Shown here: one piece after another, positions 42,138-51,019 of the stretch | Layout of the letters: each line of letters begins with the position of its first letter | Position numbering within the stretch: the stretch's first letter is position 1 | Origin: CAVRCA01 sp965218045 | Lineage (GTDB): Bacteria > Pseudomonadota > Alphaproteobacteria > Acetobacterales > Acetobacteraceae | NCBI GenBank assembly: GCA_965218045.1 | Contig: CBDCJX010000001.1 | Coordinates: 1 to 64,000, forward strand | Direction: 5' to 3' | Length of the DNA: 64,000 nt | Translations under genes and position numbers: made by a program | Notes under the pieces: generated by a model | The model's database searches: none | What the model was told of the DNA's origin: nothing | The model's input: only the letters and a program-made list of their open reading frames with translations

Positions 42138-43028
42138 GTGACCGCCGACCTCGCCGCCGCCATGTCCGATGCCGCCGAGACGGTGGTGGGCTCCCTGGAG
42201 GCGTTGCTGCCCGAGCCCGAGGGGAGGGAAGCGCGCCTGATCGAGGCGATGCGCTATGCCGTGCTCAGTGGCGGCAAGCGGATCCGCTCGTTCCTTGTGT
42301 TGCGTTGCGCCGCGTTGTTCTCCGTCTCCGAGACGTGCGCCGCCCGGGTCGCGGCGTCGGTCGAGATGCTGCACGCCTATTCGCTGGTGCACGACGATCT
42401 GCCGGCGATGGACGACGATGATCTCAGGCGGGGCAAGCCGTCGACCCACAAGGCATTCGACGAGGCAACCGCCATCCTGGCCGGGGATGCCTTGCAGGCG
42501 CGTGCCTTCGAGGTGCTGGCGGAAGCCGACACCCACTCGGATCCGCTGGCCCGCTGCGAGCTGGTCGCCGCCCTGGGGGCCGCCTCCGGGGCGCGCGGGA
42601 TGGCGGGCGGCCAGATGATCGACATGCTGGCCGAGGGCGACCGCCTGGATGCCGGCGAGGTCGCGCGGATGCAGGCGCTGAAGACCGGGCGGCTGATCCA
42701 ATACAGCGCCGAGGCCGGGGCGATTCTCGGCCGAGCGCCGCTGGCGCAGCGTCATATGCTTGCGGCCTTCGGGCGCGATCTCGGCGCGGCGTTCCAGATC
42801 GCCGACGACCTGCTGGACACCGAGGGCAGCACGGAGGAGACCGGCAAGACCGCCGGCAAGGACCAGCGGGCGGGCAAGGCGACCTTGGTTGCCATCCTCG
42901 GTCCGGAGCGGGCGCGAATCCAGGCCGGCCTGCTGGCGCGGCAGGCGGCCGGCCATCTCGACAGCTTCGGCCCCTCGGCGCGGCTGCTCCAAGCGCTCGC
43001 GGCCTATGTCGTCGAGCGACGGAACTAG
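42138..43028 (+). CDS. ispA: Farnesyl/geranyl diphosphate synthase (polyprenyl synthetase)
   Basis: A 296-residue short-chain prenyl synthase that condenses IPP with allylic diphosphates. The first Asp-rich motif is in LVHDDLPAMDDDDLRRGKPS and the second in FQIADDLLDTEGSTEETGKT. The substrate-binding block YAVLSGGKRIRSFLVLR and GGQMIDM are also present. The start is uncertain: GTG 42138 gives MTADLAAAMSDAAETVVGSL, which fits relatives; ATG 42162 is the alternative. dxs follows 85 nt later. It supplies farnesyl diphosphate for squalene and hopanoids. Confidence 0.93.
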   Translation: MTADLAAAMSDAAETVVGSLEALLPEPEGREARLIEAMRYAVLSGGKRIRSFLVLRCAALFSVSETCAARVAASVEMLHAYSLVHDDLPAMDDDDLRRGKPSTHKAFDEATAILAGDALQARAFEVLAEADTHSDPLARCELVAALGAASGARGMAGGQMIDMLAEGDRLDAGEVARMQALKTGRLIQYSAEAGAILGRAPLAQRHMLAAFGRDLGAAFQIADDLLDTEGSTEETGKTAGKDQRAGKATLVAILGPERARIQAGLLARQAAGHLDSFGPSARLLQALAAYVVERRN

Positions 43029-43113
43029 GGGTGAGGATGCAGTCTTCCCTCTCTCGTTCCGCTCGCGCGGCCACCAGGTGGTTTTTCTGCGATTCCTCAT
43101 CAAGGGCGACATC

Positions 43114-45045
43114 ATGAGTCCTGTGCAGACCCCGTTGCTGGACCGCGTTCGGCATCCGGGCGACTTGCGGAACTTTTCTCCCGAGCAGTTGCGCCAGGTG
43201 GCGGACGAGCTGCGGGCGGAGACCATCGATGCGGTGTCGGTGACCGGCGGCCATCTCGGCGCCGGGCTTGGGGTGGTCGAGCTGACGGTGGCGATCCACG
43301 CGGTGTTCGACACGCCGCACGACCGGCTGATCTGGGATGTCGGCCACCAGGCGTACCCGCACAAGATCCTGACCGGGCGGCGCGATCGCATCCGCACCTT
43401 GCGCCAGGGCGGCGGCCTGTCCGGCTTCACCCGCCGCTCGGAGAGCGAATACGACCCGTTCGGCGCGGCGCATTCCTCGACCTCGATCTCGGCCGGCCTC
43501 GGCATGGCGGTGGCGCGCGATCTCAAGGGGGAGAGCCCCGACCAGAACATCGTCTGCGTCATCGGCGACGGGGCGATGAGTGCCGGGATGGCGTATGAGG
43601 CGATGAACAACGCCGGCGCCTTGAAGTCGCGGCTGGTGGTGATCCTCAACGACAACGACATGTCGATCGCCCCGCCGGTGGGGGCGATGAGCGCCTATCT
43701 GTCGCGGCTGATGTCGTCGCGCTCGTTCCTCTCCCTGCGCGAGCTGGCGGCGCGCATGGCCAAGCGGTTCCCGCGCGGCATCGAGCGGACGGCGCGGCGG
43801 GCGGAGGAATACGCCCGCGGCATCCTGACCGGCGGCACCTTGTTCGAGGAGCTGGGGTTCTACTACGTGGGCCCGATCGACGGGCACAATCTCGACCACC
43901 TGCTCCCGGTGCTGCGCAACGTGCGCGAGGCGGAGGAGAGCGGGCCGATCCTGGTGCACGCGATCACCCGCAAGGGCCACGGCTACGCGTTGGCCGAGGA
44001 CGCGGCGGACAAGCTGCACTCGGTGTCCAAGTTCAACGTGATCACCGGCGAGCAGGCGAAAGCGCCGCCGGGTCCGCCGGCGTATCAGAAGGTTTTTGCC
44101 GACGCGCTGATCGACCAGGCCGAGCGCGATCCGACGATCGTGGCGATCACCGCGGCGATGCCGTCGGGGACCAGTCTCGACCGGTTCGCCAAGCGGTTCC
44201 CACAGCGGTGCTTCGACGTCGGCATCGCCGAGCAGCACGCGGTGACCTTTGCCGCCGGGATGGCGACCGAGGGGCTCAAGCCGTTCTGCGCGATCTACTC
44301 GACCTTCCTGCAGCGGGCGTACGACCAGGTGGTGCATGACGTGGCGATCCAGCGCCTGCCGGTGCGGTTCGCGATGGACCGGGCGGGTCTGGTGGGGGCG
44401 GACGGGGCGACGCATGCGGGCTCGTTCGACATCGCCTATCTCGGCTGCCTGCCGGGGATGGTGCTGATGGCGCCGGCCGACGAGGCCGAGCTGGTGCACA
44501 TGGTGGCGACGGCGGCGGCGATCGACGATCGGCCGAGCGCGTTGCGCTACCCGCGCGGCGAGGGGACGGGGGTGGCGCTGCCGAGTGCCGCGGAGGTGCT
44601 GGCGCTGGGGCGCGGGCGGGTGCTGCGCGAGGGCAACTCGGTGGCGATCCTCTCGCTCGGCACGCGGCTGGGCGAGGCGTTGCGGGCGGCCGACGAGCTG
44701 GCGGCGCGCGGGCTGCCGGCGACGGTGGCCGACGCGCGCTTCGCCAAGCCGCTGGACACCGCACTGATCGAGCAGCTGGCGCGGCACCACGCGGTGCTGA
44801 TCACCATCGAGGAGGGCGCGGCGGGCGGCTTTGGCGCGGCGGTGATGCACCATCTGGCGTGGCGCGGCCTGCTCGATGGCGGGCTGAAGTTCCGCCCGAT
44901 GACCTTGCCCGACCGCTTCATCGACCACGACAGCCAGCCGCGCCAGCTCGCCGAGGCCAAGCTTACCCATGTCGACATCACCAACGCGGCACTCGGTGCC
45001 TTGGGCATTGATCATCAGCCGCGCCAGGCGTTGACCCGCCGATGA
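43114..45045 (+). CDS. dxs: 1-Deoxy-D-xylulose-5-phosphate synthase
   Basis: 643 residues. ThDP enzyme that makes DXP from pyruvate and glyceraldehyde 3-phosphate, the entry step of the DXP pathway. The N-terminal HLGAGLGVVELTVAIHAVFD and DVGHQAYPHKILTGRRD are followed by the ThDP/Mg site VIGDGAMSAGMAYEAMNNAG. The pyrimidine domain has the catalytic Glu in DVGIAEQHAVTFAAGMATEG, and the phosphate-binding THAGSFDIAYL follows. ATG 43114 begins the conserved part. Clustered with ispA and ispH, which is common in hopanoid makers. Confidence 0.96.
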   Translation: MSPVQTPLLDRVRHPGDLRNFSPEQLRQVADELRAETIDAVSVTGGHLGAGLGVVELTVAIHAVFDTPHDRLIWDVGHQAYPHKILTGRRDRIRTLRQGGGLSGFTRRSESEYDPFGAAHSSTSISAGLGMAVARDLKGESPDQNIVCVIGDGAMSAGMAYEAMNNAGALKSRLVVILNDNDMSIAPPVGAMSAYLSRLMSSRSFLSLRELAARMAKRFPRGIERTARRAEEYARGILTGGTLFEELGFYYVGPIDGHNLDHLLPVLRNVREAEESGPILVHAITRKGHGYALAEDAADKLHSVSKFNVITGEQAKAPPGPPAYQKVFADALIDQAERDPTIVAITAAMPSGTSLDRFAKRFPQRCFDVGIAEQHAVTFAAGMATEGLKPFCAIYSTFLQRAYDQVVHDVAIQRLPVRFAMDRAGLVGADGATHAGSFDIAYLGCLPGMVLMAPADEAELVHMVATAAAIDDRPSALRYPRGEGTGVALPSAAEVLALGRGRVLREGNSVAILSLGTRLGEALRAADELAARGLPATVADARFAKPLDTALIEQLARHHAVLITIEEGAAGGFGAAVMHHLAWRGLLDGGLKFRPMTLPDRFIDHDSQPRQLAEAKLTHVDITNAALGALGIDHQPRQALTRR

Positions 45046-45097
45046 CCTGCCCTGCTTCGCGCGGGCTGACCCTCGCCGGTCGGACCTTCAACTTGGA

Positions 45098-46282
45098 ATG
45101 ATCATCCTGGCTTGCCTGGCAGCCTCCCTGGCGGGGATCGGGCTGCTGTTCACGCTTGCCGGCTGCGGCGCGGCGTGGCGCTTCGCGCGGCGGCGGGACA
45201 AGCCGCCCGCCGCTCGCCCGCCGGTCACCATCCTCAAGCCGCTGCACGGCGACGAGCCGTTGCTCGAGGCGGCGCTGGCCTCGCTGTGCCAGCTCGACTA
45301 CCCCGCCTTCCAGGTCGTGCTCGGCGTGCAGGACCCGGCGGACCCCGCGATCGCGGTGGCGCGGCGGCTGCAAGCGCGGTTCCCCGAGCGCGACATCGAG
45401 CTGGTGGTCGATCCCACCGGGCACGGCCCCAACCGCAAGGTCGGCAACCTGATCAACATGCTGCGTGCCGCGCGCCACGACGTGCTGGTGATCGCCGACA
45501 GCGACGTGCACGTGGCGCCAGGCTATCTCGACCAGCTCGTCGCGACCTTGGCGCAGCCCGGCATCGGGCTGGCGACCACGCTCTACACCGGCCTGCCGGC
45601 GAATCGCAGCCTGGCCGCGCGTCTGGGCGCGATGCAGATCAGCCATACCTTGCTGCCTGGCGTGCTGATCGCGCGGGTGCTGGGCCGGCGCGACTGCCTC
45701 GGCGCCACGATGGCGTTGCGGCGCGAGACCTTGGCGCAGATCGGCGGCTTGCGTGCCATGGTCGGACACTTGGCCGACGACAACGTGCTCGGCCGCCTGG
45801 TGCGCGAGACCGGCCTCGGCGTCGGTCTGGCCAACGCGGTGCCCGCCACCACGGTGCCGGAGACCACTTTTCGCGCGTTGTGGAAGCACGAGCTGCGCTG
45901 GGCGCGAACCATCCGCGCGCTGGAGCCGGTCGGCTTCATCCTTTCGGCGCTGCAATACCCGCTGTTCTGGGCCGAGCTCGCCGTGGTCCTCTCCGCCGGC
46001 GCCCCCTTGTTCCTCGCGATGCTCGCCCTGACATGGGCTGTGCGCGGGGTGGCCACGCATGGCATCGACCGCGCCCTCGGGCTTGCAATCCGGACCCCGC
46101 TCTGGCTTCTGCCGCTGCGCGATCCGCTGTTCATGGCCGTGATGGTGGTGAGCTTTCTCGGCGGCAGGGTGGAGTGGCGCGGCCATCCGCTCCACGCGGA
46201 TAACGGTCGGGACGAGGCATATGCCCCCGACGAAGGGATCAAGAGTGATGAGAACCCTGTTCCTGCATCCCCCGTCATTTGA
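45098..46282 (+). CDS. hpnI: Hopanoid biosynthesis glycosyltransferase HpnI
   Basis: 394 residues. In studied species HpnI adds N-acetylglucosamine to bacteriohopanetetrol. It begins with a membrane helix (MIILACLAASLAGIGLLFTL), then a GT2 domain: VTILKPLHGDEPLLEAALAS, the DXD-like VLVIADSDVHVAPGYLD, and the ceramide-glucosyltransferase-like QxxRW motif seen as HELRWARTIRALEP. C-terminal membrane helices follow. It overlaps hpnJ by 35 nt and starts 52 nt after dxs. Confidence 0.93.
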   Translation: MIILACLAASLAGIGLLFTLAGCGAAWRFARRRDKPPAARPPVTILKPLHGDEPLLEAALASLCQLDYPAFQVVLGVQDPADPAIAVARRLQARFPERDIELVVDPTGHGPNRKVGNLINMLRAARHDVLVIADSDVHVAPGYLDQLVATLAQPGIGLATTLYTGLPANRSLAARLGAMQISHTLLPGVLIARVLGRRDCLGATMALRRETLAQIGGLRAMVGHLADDNVLGRLVRETGLGVGLANAVPATTVPETTFRALWKHELRWARTIRALEPVGFILSALQYPLFWAELAVVLSAGAPLFLAMLALTWAVRGVATHGIDRALGLAIRTPLWLLPLRDPLFMAVMVVSFLGGRVEWRGHPLHADNGRDEAYAPDEGIKSDENPVPASPVI

Positions 46283-47672
46283 CGGCTTCGATGGGGGCGC
46301 CGGCTCGCGCTACCAGGCGCGGCGCGAGATCCGCTCGTTCTGGTTCCCGACCTGGCTTGCCCAGCCGGCGGCGCTGGTGCCGGACAGCAAGCTGATCGAC
46401 GCGCCGCCGGCCGGCATCGGTCTCGCCAGCGTCACCAGCCAGGCACGCGATTTCGATCTGTGCGTGATCCACACCTCCACACCTTCCTTCGTGTCCGATG
46501 TGCGGGTGGCGCAGGCGATGAAGGATTCCAACCCGCGGCTAAAAATCGGCTTCGTCGGCGCGAAAGTGGCGGTGCAGCCGGAGCAGAGCCTGCTTGCCGG
46601 CGCGCCGATCGACTTCGTCGCGCGCAACGAGTTTGATTTCACCATCAAGGAGATCGCCGACGGGCGTGACCTCGCCGCCGTGGCCGGCATCTCTTGGCGC
46701 GCGCCGGGTGGCGGCATCGTGCACAACAAGGATCGCGCGGTCCTCGAGGACATGGACCAGCTGCCCTTCGTCTCCGAGGTCTACAAGCGCGACCTCCGGA
46801 TCGAGGACTACTTCATCGGCTACCTGCTGCATCCATACGTGTCGCTCTACACCGGGCGCGGCTGCAAGTCGCGTTGCACGTTCTGCCTCTGGCCGCAGAC
46901 CGTTGGCGGGCATCGCTATCGGGTGCGTTCGCCCGGGCACGTCGCCGAGGAGGTGCGGCTGATCCAGCGCGAGTTCCCGCAAGTGCGGGAAATCTTCTTC
47001 GACGACGACACTTTCACCGACAATTTGCCGCGCGCCGAGGCGATCGCCCGCGAGCTCGGCAAGCTCGGCGTGACCTGGTCGTGCAACGCCAAGGCCAACG
47101 TGCCGCGCGACACGCTGAAGGTGCTGAAGGACAACGGGCTGCGCCTGCTGCTGGTCGGCTACGAGAGCGGCAACCAGCAAATCCTGCACAACATCAAGAA
47201 GGGCATGCGGATCGAGGTCGCCCGCAAGTTCACCAAGGACTGCCACGCGCTCGGCATCAAGATCCACGGCACCTTCATCCTCGGTCTGCCCGGCGAGACG
47301 CGGGAGACCATCGAGGAGACGATCCGCTTCGCCCGCGAGATCAACCCGCACACCGTCCAGGTGTCGCTGGCGGCGCCGTATCCGGGCACGTTCCTCTACG
47401 ATCAGGCGCAACAAAATGGCTGGCTCGACGCCGATCACGCCGAGCTGGTCGACGAGCACGGCATCCAGATCGCGCCGCTGCACTACCCGCACCTGTCGCA
47501 CACCGAAATCTTCGACTCGGTAGAAACGTTCTACAAGCAGTTCTATTTCCGCGCGCCGAAGATCGCCTCGATCGTCGGCGAGATGGTGACCAGCCCGCAG
47601 ATGATGAAGCGCCGACTGCGCGAGGGCGTGGAGTTCTTCCAGTTCCTGCGCGAGCGGCACAAGGCAGCCTGA
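46248..47672 (+). CDS. hpnJ: Hopanoid biosynthesis radical SAM protein HpnJ
   Basis: 474 residues. A B12-binding-type radical SAM protein that in the hopanoid pathway is linked to contraction of the sugar to the cyclitol ether head group. It has the N-terminal cobalamin-like region (MRTLFLHPPSFDGFDGGAGS, then the IGFVGAKVAVQPEQSLL area) and the CxxxCxxC motif in GRGCKSRCTFCLWPQTVGG. EIFFDDDTFTDN and HGTFILGLPGETRETIEETI follow. ATG 46248 lies inside the hpnI 3' end. The stop TGA overlaps the proposed CTG start of hpnK (CTGA). Confidence 0.93.
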   Translation: MRTLFLHPPSFDGFDGGAGSRYQARREIRSFWFPTWLAQPAALVPDSKLIDAPPAGIGLASVTSQARDFDLCVIHTSTPSFVSDVRVAQAMKDSNPRLKIGFVGAKVAVQPEQSLLAGAPIDFVARNEFDFTIKEIADGRDLAAVAGISWRAPGGGIVHNKDRAVLEDMDQLPFVSEVYKRDLRIEDYFIGYLLHPYVSLYTGRGCKSRCTFCLWPQTVGGHRYRVRSPGHVAEEVRLIQREFPQVREIFFDDDTFTDNLPRAEAIARELGKLGVTWSCNAKANVPRDTLKVLKDNGLRLLLVGYESGNQQILHNIKKGMRIEVARKFTKDCHALGIKIHGTFILGLPGETRETIEETIRFAREINPHTVQVSLAAPYPGTFLYDQAQQNGWLDADHAELVDEHGIQIAPLHYPHLSHTEIFDSVETFYKQFYFRAPKIASIVGEMVTSPQMMKRRLREGVEFFQFLRERHKAA

Positions 47673-48544
47673 GCCCGAAGCGGGTCATCCTCACCGCCGA
47701 CGATTTCGGTTTGTCGGAGGCGGTGAACGAGGCGGTCGAGCGGGCGCACCGCGAGGGCGTGCTGACATCGGCGAGCTTGATGGTGGCCGGCGCGGCAGCC
47801 GTCGACGCGGTGCGGCGGGCGCGTGCGCTGCCGTCGCTGCGAGTGGGGCTGCATCTGGTGGTGATCGAGGGGCCGGCGGTGCTGCCGGCTTCACAGATCG
47901 CGGCGCTGGTGCGCGGCACCCCTCACCCCGACCCTCTCCCGCAAGGGGAGGGGTTCCCCTCCAACCAGCTCTCCCTCGCCCTCCGCTACGCCTTCGGCCC
48001 CGCCGCGCGGCGCCAGCTCGCCGGCGAAATCCGCGCGCAGTTCGCCGCCTTCGCCGCGACCGGCCTCGACCTCGACCACGCCAACGCCCACAAGCACATG
48101 CACCTGCACCCGACCGTTGGCCGCCTGCTGATCGAAGCCGGTCGCGACTACGGCCTGCGCGCGGTCCGTGTCCCCGCCGAGCCACCAGCCGTGCTCGGCG
48201 GCGGCCTCGGTGCGCGGGCGCTGCACGCCTGGACCAAGCTGCTGCGTCGGCAGGTGCGGCGCGCCGGCATGGTCGCAAACGATCATGCGTTCGGCATCGC
48301 CTGGACCGGCCACATGACGACTGACAAACTCCTCGGCCTCGTCCCGCGTTTGCCCACCGGCCTGAGCGAGATCTACTTCCACCCTGCGGTCCGCCGCGAT
48401 CCGGTGTTGACGAGATTGATGCCGGATTACGAGCATGAGGCCGAGCTGGCGGCGCTGCTCGATTCGCGGGTTCGCGCCGCGTTGGTGGCGGCGGGCGCGA
48501 CGATCACCAATTTCAGCGAGGAAGCACGGCGATGGACACGATAA
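47669..48544 (+). CDS. hpnK: Hopanoid biosynthesis deacetylase HpnK (YdjC-like), with embedded repeat
   Basis: About 291 residues. HpnK removes the acetyl group from the GlcNAc-hopanoid made by HpnI. The YdjC-type metal site is clear: RVILTADDFGLSEAVNEAVE, GLHLVVIEGPAVLP and NAHKHMHLHPTVGRLL. The frame has no ATG, GTG or TTG near the conserved N-terminus. The best start is CTG at 47669, overlapping the hpnJ stop as CTGA with AAGG just upstream; this is unusual. Residues about 84-95 (TPHPDPLPQGEG) are encoded by a dispersed palindromic repeat inserted in frame. The 3' end overlaps the agmatinase-family gene by 13 nt. Confidence 0.85.
   Translation: MSPKRVILTADDFGLSEAVNEAVERAHREGVLTSASLMVAGAAAVDAVRRARALPSLRVGLHLVVIEGPAVLPASQIAALVRGTPHPDPLPQGEGFPSNQLSLALRYAFGPAARRQLAGEIRAQFAAFAATGLDLDHANAHKHMHLHPTVGRLLIEAGRDYGLRAVRVPAEPPAVLGGGLGARALHAWTKLLRRQVRRAGMVANDHAFGIAWTGHMTTDKLLGLVPRLPTGLSEIYFHPAVRRDPVLTRLMPDYEHEAELAALLDSRVRAALVAAGATITNFSEEARRWTR
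47920..47953. repeat. Palindromic repeat copy inside hpnK
   Basis: This stretch contains CCTCACCCCGACCCTCTCCC followed by GCAAGGGGAGGGG. The 20-mer is identical to one in the intergenic repeat at 23169-23244. The right half can fold back as CCTCTCCC-GCAA-GGGGAGGGG. It adds 11-12 codons to hpnK without breaking the frame, between the strand after GLHLVVIEGPAVLP and the helix starting SLALRYAFG. Confidence 0.88.
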
Positions 48545-49506
48545 AGCGCACCACGCGTTATCACGACCTGGCCGATCCGCAGGCGCAGCCACGCTATACC
48601 GGCATCTCGACGTTCTTTCGCACGCCCTACACGCAGGACCTTTCGGCGGTCGATATCGGCATCATCGGCGTCCCGTTCGACGGCGGGGTGACCAACCGTT
48701 CCGGCACAAGGCACGGTCCGCGCGCGGTGCGCGACCAGTCGAGCATGCTGCGGCGGATGAACGGTGCCACCGGCATCCGCCCGTTCGAGATCGCCCGCGT
48801 GCGCGACCTCGGCGATGCCTGGATCGAGCAGCCCTACGAGCTAGGCGCGGCGCTCGACGAGATCGCCCTGTTCTACGAGACGGTGATCGCCGCCGGCGTG
48901 ATGCCGCTGTCGGTCGGCGGCGACCACGCGATCACCCTGCCGATCATGCGCGCCGTCGGCGCTCGGCAACCGTTGGGCATGATCCACATCGACGCGCACG
49001 CCGATACCGGCGATGACTACATGGGCTCGCGGCTGCATCACGGCGCGCCGTTTCGCCGGGCGGCGGAAGCGGAGCTGCTCGATCCCAAACGGGTGATCCA
49101 GATCGGCCTGCGCGGCACCACCAACGATCCGGCGCTGTGGTCGTTCAGCAACGAAAGCGGCATGCGTGTCGTCAGCATGGACGAGCTCGACGACAAGGGC
49201 TGGCGCTTCGCCGTCGAGGAGGCGCGGCGCGTGGTCGGCTCGGGCCCGACCTACCTGTCGTTCGACATCGACAGCCTTGATCCGTCGGAGGCGCCCGGCA
49301 CCGGCACGCCCGAGGCGGGCGGCATCCGCGTCATCGAGGCGCTGCGCCTGCTGCGCGGGTTGCGCGGCGTCGATTTCGTCGGCGGCGACCTGGTGGAGGT
49401 CGCCCCCTCGTTCGACCCGGGCACCTTGACCGCGTTCAACGGCGCCTCGGTGCTGTTCGAGATCCTGTGCCTGCTGGCCGAGGCGCGGCAGCTTCGTCAG
49501 GCCTGA
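48532..49506 (+). CDS. Agmatinase-family ureohydrolase
   Basis: 324 residues. Hydrolyses a guanidino compound to urea plus an amine; agmatine, guanidinobutyrate or guanidinopropionate are the family choices. The binuclear Mn site is complete: VGGDHAITLP, MIHIDAHADTGDD and YLSFDIDSLDPSEAPGTGTP. The GTGTPEAGG loop is also found in guanidinobutyrase-type enzymes, so speB is not assigned firmly. ATG 48532 lies inside the hpnK 3' end, so it is probably read from the hopanoid transcript although the biochemistry is unrelated. Confidence 0.9.
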   Translation: MDTIKRTTRYHDLADPQAQPRYTGISTFFRTPYTQDLSAVDIGIIGVPFDGGVTNRSGTRHGPRAVRDQSSMLRRMNGATGIRPFEIARVRDLGDAWIEQPYELGAALDEIALFYETVIAAGVMPLSVGGDHAITLPIMRAVGARQPLGMIHIDAHADTGDDYMGSRLHHGAPFRRAAEAELLDPKRVIQIGLRGTTNDPALWSFSNESGMRVVSMDELDDKGWRFAVEEARRVVGSGPTYLSFDIDSLDPSEAPGTGTPEAGGIRVIEALRLLRGLRGVDFVGGDLVEVAPSFDPGTLTAFNGASVLFEILCLLAEARQLRQA

Positions 49507-49850
49507 CGCTGGAAAAGGTTGGAAAAAGGGCACCCGTTGCCAGCCGCCGTGATGCCGAGACTTGGGAACGATGACCTGTGGCAAGCGCCGTCATCGCGCG
49601 ACGCTGCGCTGCGAGCTTGGATCGCCACGCCCGCCAAGCGGCGGCTCGCGGTGACGAGTGTGTGTCATCGAGTTCTTGGTATGACTGCTTGTAGCAGCTG
49701 GCGAGTTCCCACCCGCTGGTGCCGTGCTCGGCGCCGGCCGAGCTTCCACGGCTTTGCTCACGTCGGGCTGCGAAGATAAACCTTCGCCGACGCCGGCAGG
49801 TGTTTCATTCCGAAACCGGAACAATTAGGTCGCAACTCGGCCTGACGATC
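49507..49850. other. Intergenic region, no gene seen
   Basis: 344 bp between the agmatinase-family stop and the 3' end of the next, minus-strand gene. No convincing ORF or RNA gene. It contains one copy of a palindromic repeat at 49617-49656. Confidence 0.5.
49617..49656. repeat. Palindromic repeat, second family, intergenic copy
   Basis: TTGGATCGCCACG, then the stem CCGCC-AAG-CGGCGG, then CTCGCGGTGACG. It matches the layout GGAT-Y-GC...CTCGC-RR-TGACG of the copy at 50211-50241, where the centre differs. Such elements are scattered between genes in many alphaproteobacteria. Confidence 0.6.
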
Positions 49851-50786
49851 TCACGCCGGCTTGAGCGGGCCGATCGGTCGGGCGCGCTCGGCCCAGGACG
49901 GTTCGCCGGTCGAGCGGGCGTCGGGCAGTCGGAATGGCGGCAGCAGCCCGTCGGAGGATGACGGTCCGGCAGGACGTCGCGTCCCGGCGGGGCGTCGCGT
50001 CCCGGCGGAACTTCGCTCGGGCGCGATGGCGTCAGCGGACGCACTATCGTCGGCGGGTGCTGCGGCGTCAGCGCGGCTTCGCTGAGATTGGGTTGACCCC
50101 GCATCGCCATCGCGAGACGCGGAGCGCCCCCCGGGCCTGGCCAAAGCCAGCCCGAGGGCAGGCTCCGGCGATCCACCGCTCGTGCCTCCCGTGCTCGCCG
50201 GATGGTCGTGGATTGCTTCGCCTTCGGCTCGCAATGACGCGTCAAGAGAACCCGACCCGCCATCAGCGGGCGCTTCAGTGGGCGAGGCCGCCTCGCGCGT
50301 ACGCGGCGGGAGCAACAGGGGGTGGTCGGATAGCCTGATGCCCAGCATCTGGCAGAGCGGGCGCAGCAGCCGCCCCATCTGCGGCGCGGCTTGCAGCAGC
50401 GCCACCATCTCCGGGTCGGACAGCAGATGGTTCATCTGACTACCCAAGGCGGTCGACGCCGGCACCAGCCGAAACAGCCAGGCAAAGCCGCGCGGCAGAC
50501 GCTCAGCCCGACTATCAGCCCGACGCTCCGCCGCATCATCCGACGCGCGCTTGGCGTGCCGGGCGGCGCGGGAACCAGCCGGCGTCGCCAGCGGCAGCTC
50601 GCCCGAGCGGACCAGGGCGACAAACCTGGCGAACCGCACGCCAATGCGGCTCAGCCGCTTGTGGATCAGGATGTGGATCGGCCCGATAGCCACACCCCGC
50701 GCGGCAACCGCTTGGCATAGTACCCCTATGATGTAGGCGAAGCGGTCTGCGGCAGGGAGGACAACAAATGTCATAGATGGGAACAT
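49851..50786 (-). CDS. Hypothetical protein, low-complexity C-terminal half with embedded repeats
   Basis: Up to 311 residues; no family recognised. The N-terminal half looks like real protein: GVAIGPIHILIHKRLSRIGV then RFARFVALVRSGELP, and later MVALLQAAPQMGRLLRPLCQ with MLGIRLSDHPLLLPP. The C-terminal half is Ser/Ala/Pro/Arg-rich and includes SLRAEGEAIH, the translation of a dispersed palindromic repeat, plus a short tandem GTRRPAGTRRPAG. The start is uncertain: ATG 50786 lacks a Shine-Dalgarno, and a GTG giving MAIGPIHILIH is possible. It is divergent from the DUF4142 gene. Confidence 0.55.
   Translation of the reverse strand: MFPSMTFVVLPAADRFAYIIGVLCQAVAARGVAIGPIHILIHKRLSRIGVRFARFVALVRSGELPLATPAGSRAARHAKRASDDAAERRADSRAERLPRGFAWLFRLVPASTALGSQMNHLLSDPEMVALLQAAPQMGRLLRPLCQMLGIRLSDHPLLLPPRTREAASPTEAPADGGSGSLDASLRAEGEAIHDHPASTGGTSGGSPEPALGLALARPGGRSASRDGDAGSTQSQRSRADAAAPADDSASADAIAPERSSAGTRRPAGTRRPAGPSSSDGLLPPFRLPDARSTGEPSWAERARPIGPLKPA
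49973..50008. repeat. 18-bp tandem duplication in the hypothetical gene
   Basis: CGTCGCGTCCCGGCGG appears at 49975-49990 and again at 49993-50008, an 18-bp period. It is translated as a repeated Gly-Thr-Arg-Arg-Pro-Ala unit, and the multiple-of-three period preserves the frame. Confidence 0.8.
50211..50241. repeat. Palindromic repeat, second family, copy inside a gene
   Basis: TGGATTGCTTCG-CCTTCGG-CTCGCAATGACG on the plus strand, the widespread GGATTGCTTCG...CTCGCAATGAC type. On the minus strand it is translated as part of SLRAEGEAIH in the hypothetical protein at 49851-50786, in frame. Confidence 0.75.
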
Positions 50787-51019
50787 ACAGAGAACTATGT
50801 CAGGGAGGCAAGCAAAAAGTGAGGCTTGCTTGCGCCAAGCGCCTCCTTGCGGACCGACCTCGGTCAGCCGGAGTGGCGTCGGAGGCGGAAGCTGGCGTCA
50901 GGCTGGTCCAAACGGCTGCCGCCGCGTCGGATCGCGTGGCGCATAGCAAACGCGTCAGACCGGCAACCTCCGCCGATCCGCCTCCGTTTGTGCCGGAATA
51001 CACACGCCGGAGACACGCG

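Noticed and set aside
42424..45015. An 863-codon open frame on the minus strand opposite ispA and dxs
   Set aside because: The translation is Arg/His/Gln-rich low-complexity sequence with no domain, and the plus strand encodes clear IspA and Dxs. High GC makes such antisense frames common.
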